From contig NZ_KE150486.1 of NCBI RefSeq assembly GCF_000411555.1, forward strand, positions 992,001 through 1,056,000: a stretch of DNA of 64,000 nucleotides, read 5' to 3'. A program made the position numbers and the translations under genes. The stretch's first letter is position 1. Each line of letters starts with the position of its first letter. Origin of the DNA: Atopobium sp. oral taxon 199 str. F0494. Its GTDB lineage: Bacteria > Actinomycetota > Coriobacteriia > Coriobacteriales > Atopobiaceae. Shown one piece after another: positions 52,395 through 62,284 of the stretch. Under the pieces are notes generated by a model. That model ran no database searches, had not been told where the DNA came from, and worked only from the letters and a program-made list of their open reading frames with translations.

Positions 52395-53072
52395 TTACGC
52401 CGATGACCAATTGAGAACCTCCCACCCGCGCTGACGGGCAATTTTTGCCAGCGTAGGACCGGGACAGACCGCGTGAGCTGCCTGCGCCTGCTCCAGAAGA
52501 GGAACGTCGGAATAGTGATCTCCGTAGGCAACGACAATCTTCCATGCCCCGGCGCCCAAATGCTCATCACACCAACGTTCAACTGCACGCGGTTTTTCGG
52601 CACCCTCAATAACTGACCCTAAGACATGGCTGGTATAGTGACCATTTGCAATCTGCATTCGCGTGGCCATAAAACCGTCGGCGCCTAAATGCGCAGCTGC
52701 AAGCTCGGCGATAGGAACAAATGTCGCCGAAACGAGAAGAACGACGTACCCTTCACTGCGATACCGCTTAGCGGCGGCAAGCGCTTCAGGACGAAATCTC
52801 GGCGCAATGACATCTTGATAAAATGAGCACATGACTTCATCCGCCTGCGCGGCGCTCATTTCCGTCAGAGCTCCGACAACAAGTTCTCGAGCTTCCTCCT
52901 GGCGTTGCGGCAAATGGAACTTATAGCGAATGCCCCACCAGGCCAACCGAAGCGTTCGCGCTAATGATGAAATATGCTGGCGATACAGGTACGCCGCGAA
53001 CAAAAAACCTGATTGGCCGGAAATAACCGTACCATCAAAATCAAAAACAGCCACTTTCCTTGTATGCTCCAC
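52395..53072 (-). CDS. HAD-superfamily phosphatase (subfamily IB, PSPase-like)
   Basis: The 225-residue protein begins with GTG after GGTGAGG and has the HAD motifs: DFDGT (nucleophile Asp11), VSATF for motif II, and YGDHYSDVPLLEQA for motif IV. A helical cap lies between I and II. The pattern is that of SerB-like/YfhB-like hydrolases that cleave phosphate monoesters. The substrate is unknown. It has no operon partner on the same strand within reach, and lies upstream of the Rrf2 gene region. Confidence 0.87.
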   Translation of the reverse strand: MEHTRKVAVFDFDGTVISGQSGFLFAAYLYRQHISSLARTLRLAWWGIRYKFHLPQRQEEARELVVGALTEMSAAQADEVMCSFYQDVIAPRFRPEALAAAKRYRSEGYVVLLVSATFVPIAELAAAHLGADGFMATRMQIANGHYTSHVLGSVIEGAEKPRAVERWCDEHLGAGAWKIVVAYGDHYSDVPLLEQAQAAHAVCPGPTLAKIARQRGWEVLNWSSA

Positions 53073-53347
53073 GCGTACCTCACCGCCTTTCTCGCAGACC
53101 CGCCCGGCGGCGTGCGGCCAACGTTGCCCCGCAGTCCCGGCTTCTTTTTGTCGGCAAGAAATGATACCACGCCATAACACATATTCCCATGCGTATCCGA
53201 AATACACCCTTTACATGCGAAGCTATGTCGGAGCTCCGATTTCGGTTTTCCGCTCTTTTTGCAGGGCTCCTTCGATGGGCGGCCTGCCGGCCTTCTCAAT
53301 TCTGCGCCTGCTGATTTTTTGATCCTACAGCCTGCGGAAGCCCGCTA

Positions 53348-53372
53348 AGAAAAAAGCCTCCCAAAGGAGGCT
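53348..53372 (-). terminator. Terminator after tRNA-Asp
   Basis: AGCCTCC and GGAGGCT (53355-53361 and 53366-53372) with a CAAA loop; on the minus strand TTTTTT follows. It lies 11 bases past the tRNA-Asp end. Confidence 0.88.
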
Positions 53373-53382
53373 GAAGTTGCAA

Positions 53383-53460
<78 letters not shown>

Positions 53461-53580
53461 GACGCCTTTGCGCGAATTGAAAGTTTACAGGGAAAGTTCC
53501 CTTATGTCTAGCAAGATTTCCGGTGAATTCAAGTTTTTTCCAGAACCGCCCCTTAAACACCTATACAACCGCTGGTAAAG

Positions 53581-53631
53581 CCTATTTAAAGGCGACATTA
53601 TTCGAGAGCAACGTTTATTCGAGGGCGACGT
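53581..53631 (-). repeat. 17-bp tandem repeat spanning the stop codon of the membrane protein gene
   Basis: On the minus strand ACGTCGCCCTCGAATAA (the last codons and stop of the gene) is followed at once by ACGTTGCTCTCGAATAA and a diverged third unit. The gene end itself is thus the first repeat unit. Confidence 0.82.
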
Positions 53632-54307
53632 TAGTGGTAGTGCCGTTTGAATCGGTCACCTTCAGAGACGCTCCGTCAAGCTCAGCGGACTCAATCGTGC
53701 CCGTGCCACCGACAACATTGCCGTCCTTGTCGGCAACCAGCACCGGCAGGGCACCATCACCAATCGTATACGCTACCACGTCCCATTTTCCATTGTTATT
53801 CTCGGGAACCAAGATTGTTCCGTTGTACAGCATGAGGTTGACCGGCGTGCCATCGACCTCAAATACCACCGTTGTATTGCCCGAACCGCCATCGCGTGTA
53901 ATGCCGTACTTACCGTCAGACTGCTTCTCAATAGCATATTTTGAGCCTTGGTACGTAATGGTGCCGTCCGCGTCTTGTTTGTCCTGCTGCTTTTCACCTG
54001 AATAGGCTGAATCGCTCTGCTGAGTCTTCGTAGCGGGAGCGGGCTCAGGAGAGGATACCGCGCAGCGCACCACAAAAAAGAGGACGATGAGGGCCACGAT
54101 TGTTGCTATTACGAGCAGAACCGTGCGACGGCGGTTTTTCAAACCCGGCTCTTCTCCAACATCCGCGATCTTCTCGCGAGCCATATGGGCGCCCTGGCCC
54201 GCATGAATCGTAGTGATATCTCCCGGTTTTACCGGCGATACCCGCGGGGTCTTCTCGTCATCGGTTTCAGTCTCTATATGGTTTCGACCCGCCATGTGGT
54301 TTGCCAT
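53615..54307 (-). CDS. Membrane-anchored protein of unknown function
   Basis: I do not recognise this 230-residue protein. Residues 1-57 are polar and should be cytoplasmic, a single transmembrane helix follows (about 61-80, after LKNRRR), and the rest (about 85-230) is an extracytoplasmic, Gly/Asp/Thr-rich, beta-type region with a low-complexity Pro/Lys/Gln linker after the helix. Orientation follows the positive-inside rule. The gene is upstream of tRNA-Asp and next to recR on the same strand. Its last codons are repeated after the stop codon. No motif suggests an enzyme. Confidence 0.72.
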   Translation of the reverse strand: MANHMAGRNHIETETDDEKTPRVSPVKPGDITTIHAGQGAHMAREKIADVGEEPGLKNRRRTVLLVIATIVALIVLFFVVRCAVSSPEPAPATKTQQSDSAYSGEKQQDKQDADGTITYQGSKYAIEKQSDGKYGITRDGGSGNTTVVFEVDGTPVNLMLYNGTILVPENNNGKWDVVAYTIGDGALPVLVADKDGNVVGGTGTIESAELDGASLKVTDSNGTTTNVALE

Positions 54308-54324
54308 GAAAACTCCTTTATCGC

Positions 54325-54936
54325 TTACACTTCGCGACGCGCTTCAATGGCGCGGCCAAGCGTTACCTCATCAGCGTACTCCAAATCACCGCCAACGGGC
54401 AAACCGCTCGCCAGACGCGACACCTTTACTCCCAAAGGCGCGATGATGCGCGCGAGATATGTGGCAGTAGTTTCTCCCTCTACGTCGGGATTTGTGGCGA
54501 GAAGCACCTCTTGCACCGTTCCGTCTGCCAAGCGGGCAAGCAATTCCCGTATATGAAGCTGCTCCGGACCGATTTTATCCATCGGAGAAATGGCGCCGCC
54601 GAGCACATGGTAGAGGCCGTGGTACACGCCCGTGCGCTCAATAGCTGAAACGTCACGCGGCTCAGACACCACGCAAATCGCCGAACGGTCGCGGGAGCCA
54701 TCCGAGCAAATATCGCACTCTTCCCGCGTTGCATAGTTGAAGCAGGTAGGACAAAAATGCACCTGTTGCTTTACCTCAAGAATCGCATTGGCCAGGCGAC
54801 GCGCTTCTTCGGAGTCCGTCTCAAGCAGATAGTACGCGATACGCTGCGCGGACTTAGGACCAATACCGGGAAGACGCCCCAGCTCATCCAAGAGACGCTG
54901 GAGCGAGCGTCCGTCATTTGTCAAATCAAACGCCAT
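54325..54936 (-). CDS. recR: Recombination protein RecR
   Basis: The 203-residue protein has the RecR features: Hh[25 protein letters not shown] at the start, a C4 zinc finger ([16 protein letters not shown]) and a Toprim domain (about 80-170) with [12 protein letters not shown] and [12 protein letters not shown]. It forms a clamp with RecF and RecO in gap repair. Its ATG overlaps the stop codon of the ybaB-like gene (TAATG), so dnaX-ybaB-recR form one operon. Confidence 0.97.
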   Translation of the reverse strand: MAFDLTNDGRSLQRLLDELGRLPGIGPKSAQRIAYYLLETDSEEARRLANAILEVKQQVHFCPTCFNYATREECDICSDGSRDRSAICVVSEPRDVSAIERTGVYHGLYHVLGGAISPMDKIGPEQLHIRELLARLADGTVQEVLLATNPDVEGETTATYLARIIAPLGVKVSRLASGLPVGGDLEYADEVTLGRAIEARREV

Positions 54937-55274
54937 TAAAAGAGCCCCGGAATGTTCAATCCACCCGTGACCGAACTCATCGCCTGGCTTGCCGCCTTTT
55001 CGGCAGTTTCGAGAGCGTCATTTGTGGCAGCAAGAATCATGTCCTGAAGCATCTCAACGTCCTCCGGATCCAAAACTTCGGGATCAATCTGCAGGTCCGT
55101 GAGGCGTAAATCACCCGATACGGTGACCTTGACCGCTCCACCGCCGGCGCTTGCCGTATGCAACGCCAATGCGGCCTTTTCCTGCGCTGCCAGCAATTGC
55201 TCCTGCATCTTACGCGCTTGAGCCATCATCTGGTTGCGGTTCATGCCGCCCCTGTTAAATCCACCTTTAGCCAT
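54936..55274 (-). CDS. YbaB/EbfC family nucleoid-associated protein
   Basis: The 112-residue protein has an N-terminal glycine-rich lead and the YbaB helix-beta core, with [15 protein letters not shown] and [21 protein letters not shown]. It binds DNA as a dimer and coats the nucleoid. It shares TAATG junctions with both dnaX and recR, the conserved dnaX-ybaB-recR order. [11 protein letters not shown] lead is slightly longer than E. coli YbaB. Confidence 0.95.
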   Translation of the reverse strand: MAKGGFNRGGMNRNQMMAQARKMQEQLLAAQEKAALALHTASAGGGAVKVTVSGDLRLTDLQIDPEVLDPEDVEMLQDMILAATNDALETAEKAASQAMSSVTGGLNIPGLF

Positions 55275-57586
55275 TAGTTCTCCTTATCATTGGCAGATAC
55301 TTCATCGTTTGATTCAAATGAAACGGAAACAGCAGGCCCAAACACCTCTTCAAGCATTGAAGCTACGCTGCTGAGATCTTTTGGAAGCGCCGAGCGCTCA
55401 GCGATTTCACTCGATGACATATGCTTGTCGCCAGAGGGAGTCTCCGCAGAAGAGCCAAAGGACGAAGCCGTTTCAGCAGCGCGTTCGGAAACCGTGAGTT
55501 CACCGGCGACTTCGGAAACTTTAGGTTGAACAGGTGTAGGGCCTGGATTGGAAGCCTTAGCTGTTGGTTTTATTTCTTTTGCAGGAGCAGGCTCTGTCAT
55601 TGGTGTCGCAGGCGCCTGAGTTGCCGTAGGTACGGACTGTGGCGCCGTCATCGACACGGATTGCACTACTGCAGGTACGGATGGTGCTGTCGCGGGTGTG
55701 GATTGAGACGCAGGAGCCGCGGAGACTTCGTCCCACGGCAAAGGAAACTCAGACGCGCCTTCCTTGGGTGCAGTCTCCTGCACGGAGTTAGACGCCGCGC
55801 GCGGAGACGAGCCTGAAGCCTGCACGGGAGACGGAACGGGTGCTGCCGGCTCCATGCTACTTCTCGGCAGTTCTCCTGAAGGTGGAGAAGCAAAGTTCCG
55901 CTGCGCGTCTGCAATCGCCTTATTTTGAAGCGAAGACTCGCCGTACGCGATGCTCCGCGTCCCCAAGGTCTGCTCGATAAGCGCTAAAAGCTCCCTTTTA
56001 ATCTCTTCTCGCTCCAGCATCGCCGTTGCGAACTCAGAACCTTTAGGGAGAAGAACAAGCAAATGAGAACCATCGTCTGACGCGAGCGTGGAGCCCTGTA
56101 GTAGGGCACCGTGGGCGGGAGCTTTTGCGATGTACTGTTTGATAATCTCTTTCCACGTACGCGTTAGAGTCGCTTCATCGTTTGCAGACGGGCGCGGGGT
56201 GGCAGAAGCTGGCTCCGAGATTGGCTGAGGCGCAGGTGTAGCAGTGGGCACTGACGTAGGTGCTGATGCAGACTTAGGCGTAGACGCAGTGGTAGGCGCA
56301 GGTGCAGGTGCCGGTATAGATGCAGGCTCTGATACGGGTGCGGACTTAGGCGTAGACACGGTCGTGAGTGCCGGTGTATGAGCGGATGCTGGTACCGGTG
56401 CAGACATCGGTGCGGGCACAGAGCCAGAAGCAGCAGCTTTTTCCAGCTTGCGCTCTACATCAGCTACGCGCTCTGCAAGCGATTCCAAAGTCAAATCAAC
56501 TTCAGGTCGCGCCAAGCGTGTGCACGCGATTTCAAGCACCAGCCGCTGATTGGAGGCTGTACGCATCTGACTTGAGGCGTCACCGAGTATCGTCAGAACA
56601 CGAGCGAGCCTATCTACAGAACCATACGCGGAAACTTCCTGCGCGAGCTGCGCCCGCTCGTCATCAGTCACGGTGAGAGCAGCCGCATCAACACCAACGG
56701 CCGCCATAACGTAGGCGTTACGCACATGAGCTGCAAGTTCCCGGGTAAACTGCAGCACATCGCGGCCAGCGTTTACCAGCGTATTGACCTGATCAAAGAG
56801 GGTCGCAACATCACGCTTGGCGATTGCCATGGACACATGAGCCAAAAGTGAGCCTGACGCTTCCCCTAAAAAGTCCTGAGCAATAGCAAGAGAAACTTCT
56901 CCATCGCCAAAGACAGAAAGCTGCTCCAGAGAGGTCAGCGCATCACGCATACCGCCGCGGGCGTGGCGGACAATCAGCTCAAGCGCTCGAACGTCAAAGC
57001 GGAAACCCTCGGCCTCACACACATACTGCAAGTGCTCCAGCATGTCCTCATTTCCAATCGCGTGAAAGTCAAATCGCTGCACGCGGGATAAAACAGTTCC
57101 CAACACTTTTTGAGGGTCAGTTGTGCATAAAACAAAGGTTACGTGCGCGGGAGGCTCCTCAAGCGTCTTAAGCAAAGCATTGAACGCGGCCGTGGTCAGC
57201 ATATGAACCTCGTCGATGATATAGACCTTGCCCTTGCCTCTTACCGGCGCATAATTTGCGCGAGAAATGATTTCCTCGCGAACGTTGTCAACGCCCGTAT
57301 TGGACGCGGCATCAATCTCTACTACATCGGGATGCGTGCCGGCCGCAATGAAACGACATTCTTCGCAGGTACCGTCGGGAAGCTGACCGGGCGCCTTACG
57401 GCAAAGCAGCGCTTTTGCCAGCAGACGGGCCATAGTCGTCTTGCCGGTTCCTCGCGGACCGCAAAACAAATAGGCGTGGCTGACTTTGCCTTCAAGCACC
57501 GCGCGCTTTAACGTCTCAACAACATGTTTCTGACCAACGACCTGCTCAAATGTTTGCGGTCGATACTTTGTATACAGCGATTCCAT
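55274..57586 (-). CDS. dnaX: DNA polymerase III subunit gamma/tau
   Basis: The 770-residue protein is the clamp-loader ATPase. Residues 1-360 form the AAA+ module: GPRGTGKTTMARLL (Walker A), a four-Cys zinc finger (CRKAPGQLPDGTCEEC), IIDEVHMLTTAAFNALLKTLEEPP and the LSRVQRFDF sensor region. About residues 385-480 and 590-720 are Pro/Ala/Ser/Thr-rich repeats, and the tail has a short predicted helix. It loads the sliding clamp and bridges polymerase cores. A lysine-poor tau tail replaces the E. coli-like one; I see no clear frameshift site for gamma. Confidence 0.96.
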   Translation of the reverse strand: MESLYTKYRPQTFEQVVGQKHVVETLKRAVLEGKVSHAYLFCGPRGTGKTTMARLLAKALLCRKAPGQLPDGTCEECRFIAAGTHPDVVEIDAASNTGVDNVREEIISRANYAPVRGKGKVYIIDEVHMLTTAAFNALLKTLEEPPAHVTFVLCTTDPQKVLGTVLSRVQRFDFHAIGNEDMLEHLQYVCEAEGFRFDVRALELIVRHARGGMRDALTSLEQLSVFGDGEVSLAIAQDFLGEASGSLLAHVSMAIAKRDVATLFDQVNTLVNAGRDVLQFTRELAAHVRNAYVMAAVGVDAAALTVTDDERAQLAQEVSAYGSVDRLARVLTILGDASSQMRTASNQRLVLEIACTRLARPEVDLTLESLAERVADVERKLEKAAASGSVPAPMSAPVPASAHTPALTTVSTPKSAPVSEPASIPAPAPAPTTASTPKSASAPTSVPTATPAPQPISEPASATPRPSANDEATLTRTWKEIIKQYIAKAPAHGALLQGSTLASDDGSHLLVLLPKGSEFATAMLEREEIKRELLALIEQTLGTRSIAYGESSLQNKAIADAQRNFASPPSGELPRSSMEPAAPVPSPVQASGSSPRAASNSVQETAPKEGASEFPLPWDEVSAAPASQSTPATAPSVPAVVQSVSMTAPQSVPTATQAPATPMTEPAPAKEIKPTAKASNPGPTPVQPKVSEVAGELTVSERAAETASSFGSSAETPSGDKHMSSSEIAERSALPKDLSSVASMLEEVFGPAVSVSFESNDEVSANDKEN

Positions 57587-57664
57587 ACGTCCTCCGACGC
57601 GCTCGAGTGAACGTGTTAAGTATACCCGTCAGTCTCCGCGTTCTTCTCGCCAGAAACGACCTCA

Positions 57665-57694
57665 TAAAAAAGGAGCAGCCGAAGCCGCTCCTTT
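57665..57694 (-). terminator. Terminator after rpmE
   Basis: AAAGGAGC and GCTCCTTT pair around AGCCGAAGCC; on the minus strand TTTTTT follows. It lies 35 bases past the rpmE stop codon. Confidence 0.88.
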
Positions 57695-57729
57695 AACGTG
57701 CATTGCTTAGTTCACAAAACGTGATGTGA

Positions 57730-58155
57730 TTACTCCGCGGACTCTGTAGGTGTCTCAGCAGTCTCAACGGGCGTCTCAGGCTCTGCTGCGGGCTCCTCAG
57801 CAGGAGCGGCGGGAGCGTTCTTCGCAAACTCCGCAGCGCGCTTTGCTTTCTCCGCGGCCTTCGCCTCAGCAGCAGCCTTACGAGCGGCCTCTTGCTCGGC
57901 AGCCTTTGCGGCCTTTGCCTCCTTGGCAGCCTTTGCCGCGCCAAGACGAGCGGAAGCGGCCTCGCCGAACTTGTCGGAGAAACGCTGGACGCGACCGCCG
58001 GTGTCAACGAGCTTCTGCTGACCGGTATAGAACGGGTGGCACTTATCGCAGAGGTCAACGCGCATTTCAGGAACGGTAGCGCGGGTAGTCCACGTGTTGC
58101 CGCAGGTGCAGCGAACCGTGCACTCTACATACTCAGGGTGAATTCCTTGCTTCAT
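57730..58155 (-). CDS. rpmE: Ribosomal protein L31 with long Ala/Lys/Glu-rich tail
   Basis: The first about 70 residues are L31: [48 protein letters not shown] with four cysteines for zinc. A tail of about 70 residues follows, rich in Ala, Lys and Glu and then Pro/Glu/Thr, not seen in E. coli L31 (70 residues). It reads like a helix-forming, then disordered, extension. AAGGAG lies six bases before the ATG. It is part of the large ribosomal subunit. Confidence 0.93.
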   Translation of the reverse strand: MKQGIHPEYVECTVRCTCGNTWTTRATVPEMRVDLCDKCHPFYTGQQKLVDTGGRVQRFSDKFGEAASARLGAAKAAKEAKAAKAAEQEAARKAAAEAKAAEKAKRAAEFAKNAPAAPAEEPAAEPETPVETAETPTESAE

Positions 58156-58279
58156 ACAGGACTCCTTACATCGGCTCTGGTTTCCGACCAGAGCAAGGGA
58201 ATAGCCGACTGAGTATAGCAGAGTCCCCGCGGTTTCGCTAGGATAGAATGAACTCTTTCCCACTTTACACGGAGGCGAC

Positions 58280-59047
58280 ATGTTTTTAGCTATTGACGTA
58301 GGCAATACTCAAACGACCCTTGGCCTTTTTGACGAGAAGGGCCAGATGCTTCACGGCTGGCGCATGTCCACCGATACTACTGAAACAGCCGATATGCTGC
58401 ACGGTCGTCTCTTTACATTCTTTATGAAAGATGGTTTCTCGCTTAACGACATCACTGCCGGAGGAATCGCCTGCGTGGTGCCCGCCGTCTCCCGCGCGTG
58501 GAAACGTTGCTTTGAAGCACTCCTTGACCGGCCGCTCATTGCTGTCAGCGCCGCCTCAAATACGGGAGTCCCCGTACACATGCCACATCCCGAACGCGTT
58601 GGAGCCGACCGCATCGCCAACGCCGTCGCCGCCCGCGAACGCTACGGATCCCCTGTTGTGGTCGTAGACTTTGGCACCGCTACGAATATCGACGTAGTAG
58701 ACGATTCAGGCGCGTATCGCGGCGGCGCCATTTCACCCGGCCTCATACTATCCGCAAACGCGCTTTTTGAGCGCGCCGCAAAACTTTCCAGCATCCCCAT
58801 CGAGGCCCCCGCGTCAGCTTTGGGCAACGACACCGAAAGCGCTGTCCAGTCCGGCTTAGTCATCGGCGCGGCTGCGCAGGCGGAAGGCCTGGTAGCCCGC
58901 ATTTTGCGTGAACCCGGTATCACCGGCGCAAAGGTTATTGCCACGGGCGGCCTTGCAAAAACCGTCAGCGTGGCAACCGATGTGTTTGACGTGGTGGATC
59001 AGGAGCTTACGCTACGCGGCATTTATCTCATCTGGAAGCGCGGATAG
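58280..59047 (+). CDS. coaX: Type III pantothenate kinase
   Basis: The 255-residue protein has the CoaX fold of the acetate-kinase-like superfamily: [17 protein letters not shown] at the N-terminus, [14 protein letters not shown] near residue 100 and [26 protein letters not shown]. It phosphorylates pantothenate in coenzyme A synthesis and differs from CoaA in being potassium-dependent. It overlaps by 20 bases with the convergent biotin-ligase-like gene. Confidence 0.96.
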   Translation: MFLAIDVGNTQTTLGLFDEKGQMLHGWRMSTDTTETADMLHGRLFTFFMKDGFSLNDITAGGIACVVPAVSRAWKRCFEALLDRPLIAVSAASNTGVPVHMPHPERVGADRIANAVAARERYGSPVVVVDFGTATNIDVVDDSGAYRGGAISPGLILSANALFERAAKLSSIPIEAPASALGNDTESAVQSGLVIGAAAQAEGLVARILREPGITGAKVIATGGLAKTVSVATDVFDVVDQELTLRGIYLIWKRG

Positions 59048-59753
59048 ACGCTTGTTCGGGAGTGATAACGGTTTCTTTGTCGTCAGCGCCTACAAGAATC
59101 GCACGACCCCATACGTCCACGCCGCCAAAACGCGCCGTATACGCTACGTTACCGTTAGGATAGACCACATCAACCTTGTGTCCAAGAAGCGGTATCACGT
59201 CAAAGTAATCGCTCAGGATAGGTGCGAGGGGTCCTGCTGCAGCGCGACCCGCCCTGCTGTCGCTGGCCCAAACGTCCACGGCAGACACAATCGCCTTTGC
59301 AAGAGCCGCCGGTTCAAGCACTTTTGCGGCGAGAAGCGTCTCCGCCTCGAAAAGCCCCTTTGCATCAAGACACCTCAGGTCGAATGAGATTCCACACACA
59401 ACAAACATACCATCCGTATAGCCGGCACGCGTCTGCACAACTCCAAAAGGCGCATCTTTGACAACGATGCCATATGGCCATGCGATGCCGATATTCGAAA
59501 TGGAGCCTTTGAGGTTCTTTACCAGCCCATATGCCGCGACATAGGGAACGCCTGTTATCTGCTGCATAGAAATATCGGGACGAAGAATCACCGCAAACTC
59601 AAGGTTCTTCTCGCCCCGAGCGGCGTTTTTGGCGTCTCTGTCATCGTTGGCTTTCTCCGCGTGCCTCTCGGCATGTTTACCAGCCACAAATTCACCAGCT
59701 TGACCACCACTTCTGGCAAGCTCGACAGCCTCGTCAAGAACGCTCATACCCAT
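59028..59753 (-). CDS. Biotin-protein ligase-like protein (BPL/LPL catalytic and C-terminal domain)
   Basis: The 241-residue protein resembles BirA/biotin ligase: a degenerate catalytic core with AWPYGIVVKD in place of KWPNDI, then VVCGISFDL as a weaker form of the vGiGiN block, and a C-terminal SH3-like domain of LLGHKVDVVYP...GVDVWGRAIL type. The biotin-binding GRGRxGR loop is not evident, and the N-terminal region has a charged low-complexity patch, so activity is doubtful. It lies seven bases after folPK on the same strand. A lipoate/biotin ligase family member of altered function is the most I can support. Confidence 0.6.
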   Translation of the reverse strand: MGMSVLDEAVELARSGGQAGEFVAGKHAERHAEKANDDRDAKNAARGEKNLEFAVILRPDISMQQITGVPYVAAYGLVKNLKGSISNIGIAWPYGIVVKDAPFGVVQTRAGYTDGMFVVCGISFDLRCLDAKGLFEAETLLAAKVLEPAALAKAIVSAVDVWASDSRAGRAAAGPLAPILSDYFDVIPLLGHKVDVVYPNGNVAYTARFGGVDVWGRAILVGADDKETVITPEQASIRASR

Positions 59754-59759
59754 ACCGCG

Positions 59760-61196
59760 CTACTCCCACGTAATATCGCCGAGGTCGGCGGTCACGTGAC
59801 CAACGCGCTGGTCCGCGTGAACAACTTCAACGCCGCTGTGCGTCAGGAAGCGAACGGGATCGTGCATCAAATCTTCCATGGGAACAAGCACGTAATCGCG
59901 CTCGCCAAGACGCGGATGCGGCAGCGTCAGACGCTTGCCCGCATGTTCCTCACCTTCAACCCAGAGCAGGTCACAGTCGATGGTACGCGGACCGTGTCCC
60001 TCCTCGCCAGGCTTACGGATACGATCAAGGGCATCTTCAACTTTGAGCAGCTCACCCAAGAGCACCAGCGGATGTAGTTCTGTACGAATCTCCGCCACAG
60101 CGTTGGCAACCGGCGTTGCAATGCCATATGCGGGCTCCGTCTCGTACGCGTGGCTTACAGAAACCACGCAGGTCAGAGGAATCTCATCGATAAGCTGCGT
60201 TGCACGAGCCAAATACGCCACTCGATCGCCCACATTCGAACCGAGCGCCACAAAGCCCTGACGCGGATCTTTTTGAGTCATCGCCCAGAAAGAATTAACG
60301 GCTTGAGCGGCTCCAGCCACGTCATGAACGCGCAGGATTCTCGCGCCATTAGTGATGGCGGCAATGCAGATAGCCTGCGTCGCGAAATCACGATCAACCG
60401 CCGCCGCAACTCCGGATACCGCGCCCACAAACCGTTTGCGAGACACCGCGCAGAGCAGCGGATACCCCATAGACACCATCGAGCGCGTCGCGCGCTGGAT
60501 AACGATATCCTCATCGGCGAACTTATCAAAGCCAGGACCGGGATCGATGCAGATGCGGTCATGAGAAACGCCTGCGCGCATCAAAACGCGCGCCTGATCT
60601 CCCAAAAAGCCCATAATCTGGCGCATGATGGGCGCCTCTTCGGGCAGCGTAAAGCGGCGCTGCGATGTCAGAGAACGGGCGCTTTCAGGCCGAGCCGGCC
60701 TGCTGTCGTCAAGGGCGACACGCTTACGCTCAATATGCGCTCCCAAGCCTTCCTTGTTCCAGTGCATTACAATGCAGCCGCACTTGGAGTCTGCGGCGAC
60801 GTTGACCATTTCAGGGTCGGTAAAGCCTGAAACGTCATTGATAATCTGTGCGCCTAAGCGAATGCACATACGCGCCACTTCGGCATGGCGCGTATCAACG
60901 GATACTAAAGCCCCTGCTTTAAGAAGCTCGCGAACCACAGGAACAACACGCTCAGCCTCTTCCCTTGAATCCACCGGTGTATGCCCAGGTCTTGTAGACT
61001 CGCCGCCAACGTCAATGATGTCGGCTCCTTCATCGAGCATCTGGAGACCACGTTTGACCGCCGTCTTTACATTGATATTCTCGCCACCGTCAGAAAACGA
61101 GTCAGGCGTCACATTCAAAATGCCCATAATTCGCGGGCGGGCAAGGGAAAGTGTGTGGTTACCGCATTGCCATGTCGTATAGCTTTGCCTCAGCAT
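59760..61196 (-). CDS. Dihydropteroate synthase - HPPK fusion (FolP-FolK)
   Basis: The 478-residue protein fuses FolP (about 1-285; RIMGILNVTPDSFSDGG, DIIDVGGESTRPGHTP, IINDVSGF, the DPGPGFDKF segment and SRKRFVG) to FolK (about 300-470; FVALGSNVGDR, YETEPAYG and RTIDCDLLWVEG). It makes 7,8-dihydropterin pyrophosphate and joins it to p-aminobenzoate in folate synthesis. The start MLRQSYT follows GGAGG; 31 further codons upstream lack support. Separate genes are the usual form, and folP-folK order in one chain is known in Actinobacteria. Confidence 0.95.
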   Translation of the reverse strand: MLRQSYTTWQCGNHTLSLARPRIMGILNVTPDSFSDGGENINVKTAVKRGLQMLDEGADIIDVGGESTRPGHTPVDSREEAERVVPVVRELLKAGALVSVDTRHAEVARMCIRLGAQIINDVSGFTDPEMVNVAADSKCGCIVMHWNKEGLGAHIERKRVALDDSRPARPESARSLTSQRRFTLPEEAPIMRQIMGFLGDQARVLMRAGVSHDRICIDPGPGFDKFADEDIVIQRATRSMVSMGYPLLCAVSRKRFVGAVSGVAAAVDRDFATQAICIAAITNGARILRVHDVAGAAQAVNSFWAMTQKDPRQGFVALGSNVGDRVAYLARATQLIDEIPLTCVVSVSHAYETEPAYGIATPVANAVAEIRTELHPLVLLGELLKVEDALDRIRKPGEEGHGPRTIDCDLLWVEGEEHAGKRLTLPHPRLGERDYVLVPMEDLMHDPVRFLTHSGVEVVHADQRVGHVTADLGDITWE

Positions 61197-61321
61197 GAAG
61201 GCCTCCTTGCACGAGTGCGTCCCGACTCCGGTGCGCTTGTCATAAACATTTCCATTGTAGAGGTTTTTGCGTGTTCTCTCATTTACCATAGTTTTGTTAT
61301 CGCCTACGGAAGTGAGAAATC

Positions 61322-62191
61322 ATGAGCGCTCCATCACCTTGCAACCAATCGCAAACCGCCCTGGCACACAGCGCATCAACGCACAACGCGGCAGAGGCCC
61401 CTGTCACTGATAGCTCAAAGACCCGCGAATATACCCTCGCCTCGTGGAACGTCAACGGACTGCGAGCCGTCTTAAAGAAGGATCCATCGTTTATCGAAGT
61501 TCTTGAAACCATTGACGCCGATATCTTTGCCATCCAAGAGACCAAACTGCAGGAAGGTCAGGTTGACCTCGAAATTCCCGGTTATTATCAAACTTGGAAT
61601 TATGCCGAGCGCAAGGGATATTCAGGTACCGCCGTTTTTTCGCGAGAAGAACCTCTGCAGGTAGTTCGCCACATCGATTCTCCCGTTGCGGATGATGAGG
61701 GGCGTATTTGCGCTTTGGAATTTGCGAAGTTTTGGTTTGTCGACGTCTATACACCCAACTCTAAAGACCAGCTTGCGCGCCTCGATGAGCGATTGGTCTG
61801 GGACGCTCGATACCGTGACTTTCTCGCAGGTCTTTCTCAACAGAAACCTGTCATTACCTGCGGCGACTTCAATGTTGCCCACCATGAGATCGATCTGAAA
61901 AATCCCAGCAGCAACCGTAAGAACGCAGGGTTTTCCGATGAAGAGCGGGAGAGTTTCACCAAGCTTCTTGACGCGGGCTTTACTGACACCTTCCGCTACC
62001 GTCATCCTGACGTTACCGGAGCCTACAGTTGGTGGAGTTACCGGTTCAACGCCCGCAAAAACAACGCCGGCTGGCGCATTGATTACTTTTTGGTAAGCGA
62101 CCGCATCGCCGAGCGGATAACCGGCGCGTCCATCTTGAACGAAGTCTACGGCAGCGATCACTGCCCAGTGGAGCTGACGATAGAGCTGTAG
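61322..62191 (+). CDS. xth: Exodeoxyribonuclease III
   Basis: The 289-residue protein is a class II AP endonuclease of the ExoIII/Ape1 family: ASWNVNGLRAVLK, FAIQETKLQ, the GDFNVAHHEIDL segment, GWRIDYFLVS and GSDHCPVEL, all with the metal and catalytic residues. It cuts abasic sites and 3-prime ends in base-excision repair. A 35-residue low-complexity lead precedes the domain (Ser/Thr/Ala-rich), and the true start could be later. It diverges from folPK. Confidence 0.96.
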   Translation: MSAPSPCNQSQTALAHSASTHNAAEAPVTDSSKTREYTLASWNVNGLRAVLKKDPSFIEVLETIDADIFAIQETKLQEGQVDLEIPGYYQTWNYAERKGYSGTAVFSREEPLQVVRHIDSPVADDEGRICALEFAKFWFVDVYTPNSKDQLARLDERLVWDARYRDFLAGLSQQKPVITCGDFNVAHHEIDLKNPSSNRKNAGFSDEERESFTKLLDAGFTDTFRYRHPDVTGAYSWWSYRFNARKNNAGWRIDYFLVSDRIAERITGASILNEVYGSDHCPVELTIEL

Positions 62192-62284
62192 GGATTATAG
62201 CCTGCCTCAGATACTGTCGATAACGCGCGCCTGAGATGGTCTACACTCTCGGCAACGAAGTCACTTGCAGCGGCAAATTTATCC

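Noticed and set aside
56430-56480. Possible programmed frameshift site in dnaX for a gamma form
   Set aside because: The run of five A bases near the Lys-Ala-Ala region (GAA AAA GCT) is not a seven-base slippery heptamer in frame and no stop or stem is convincingly placed.
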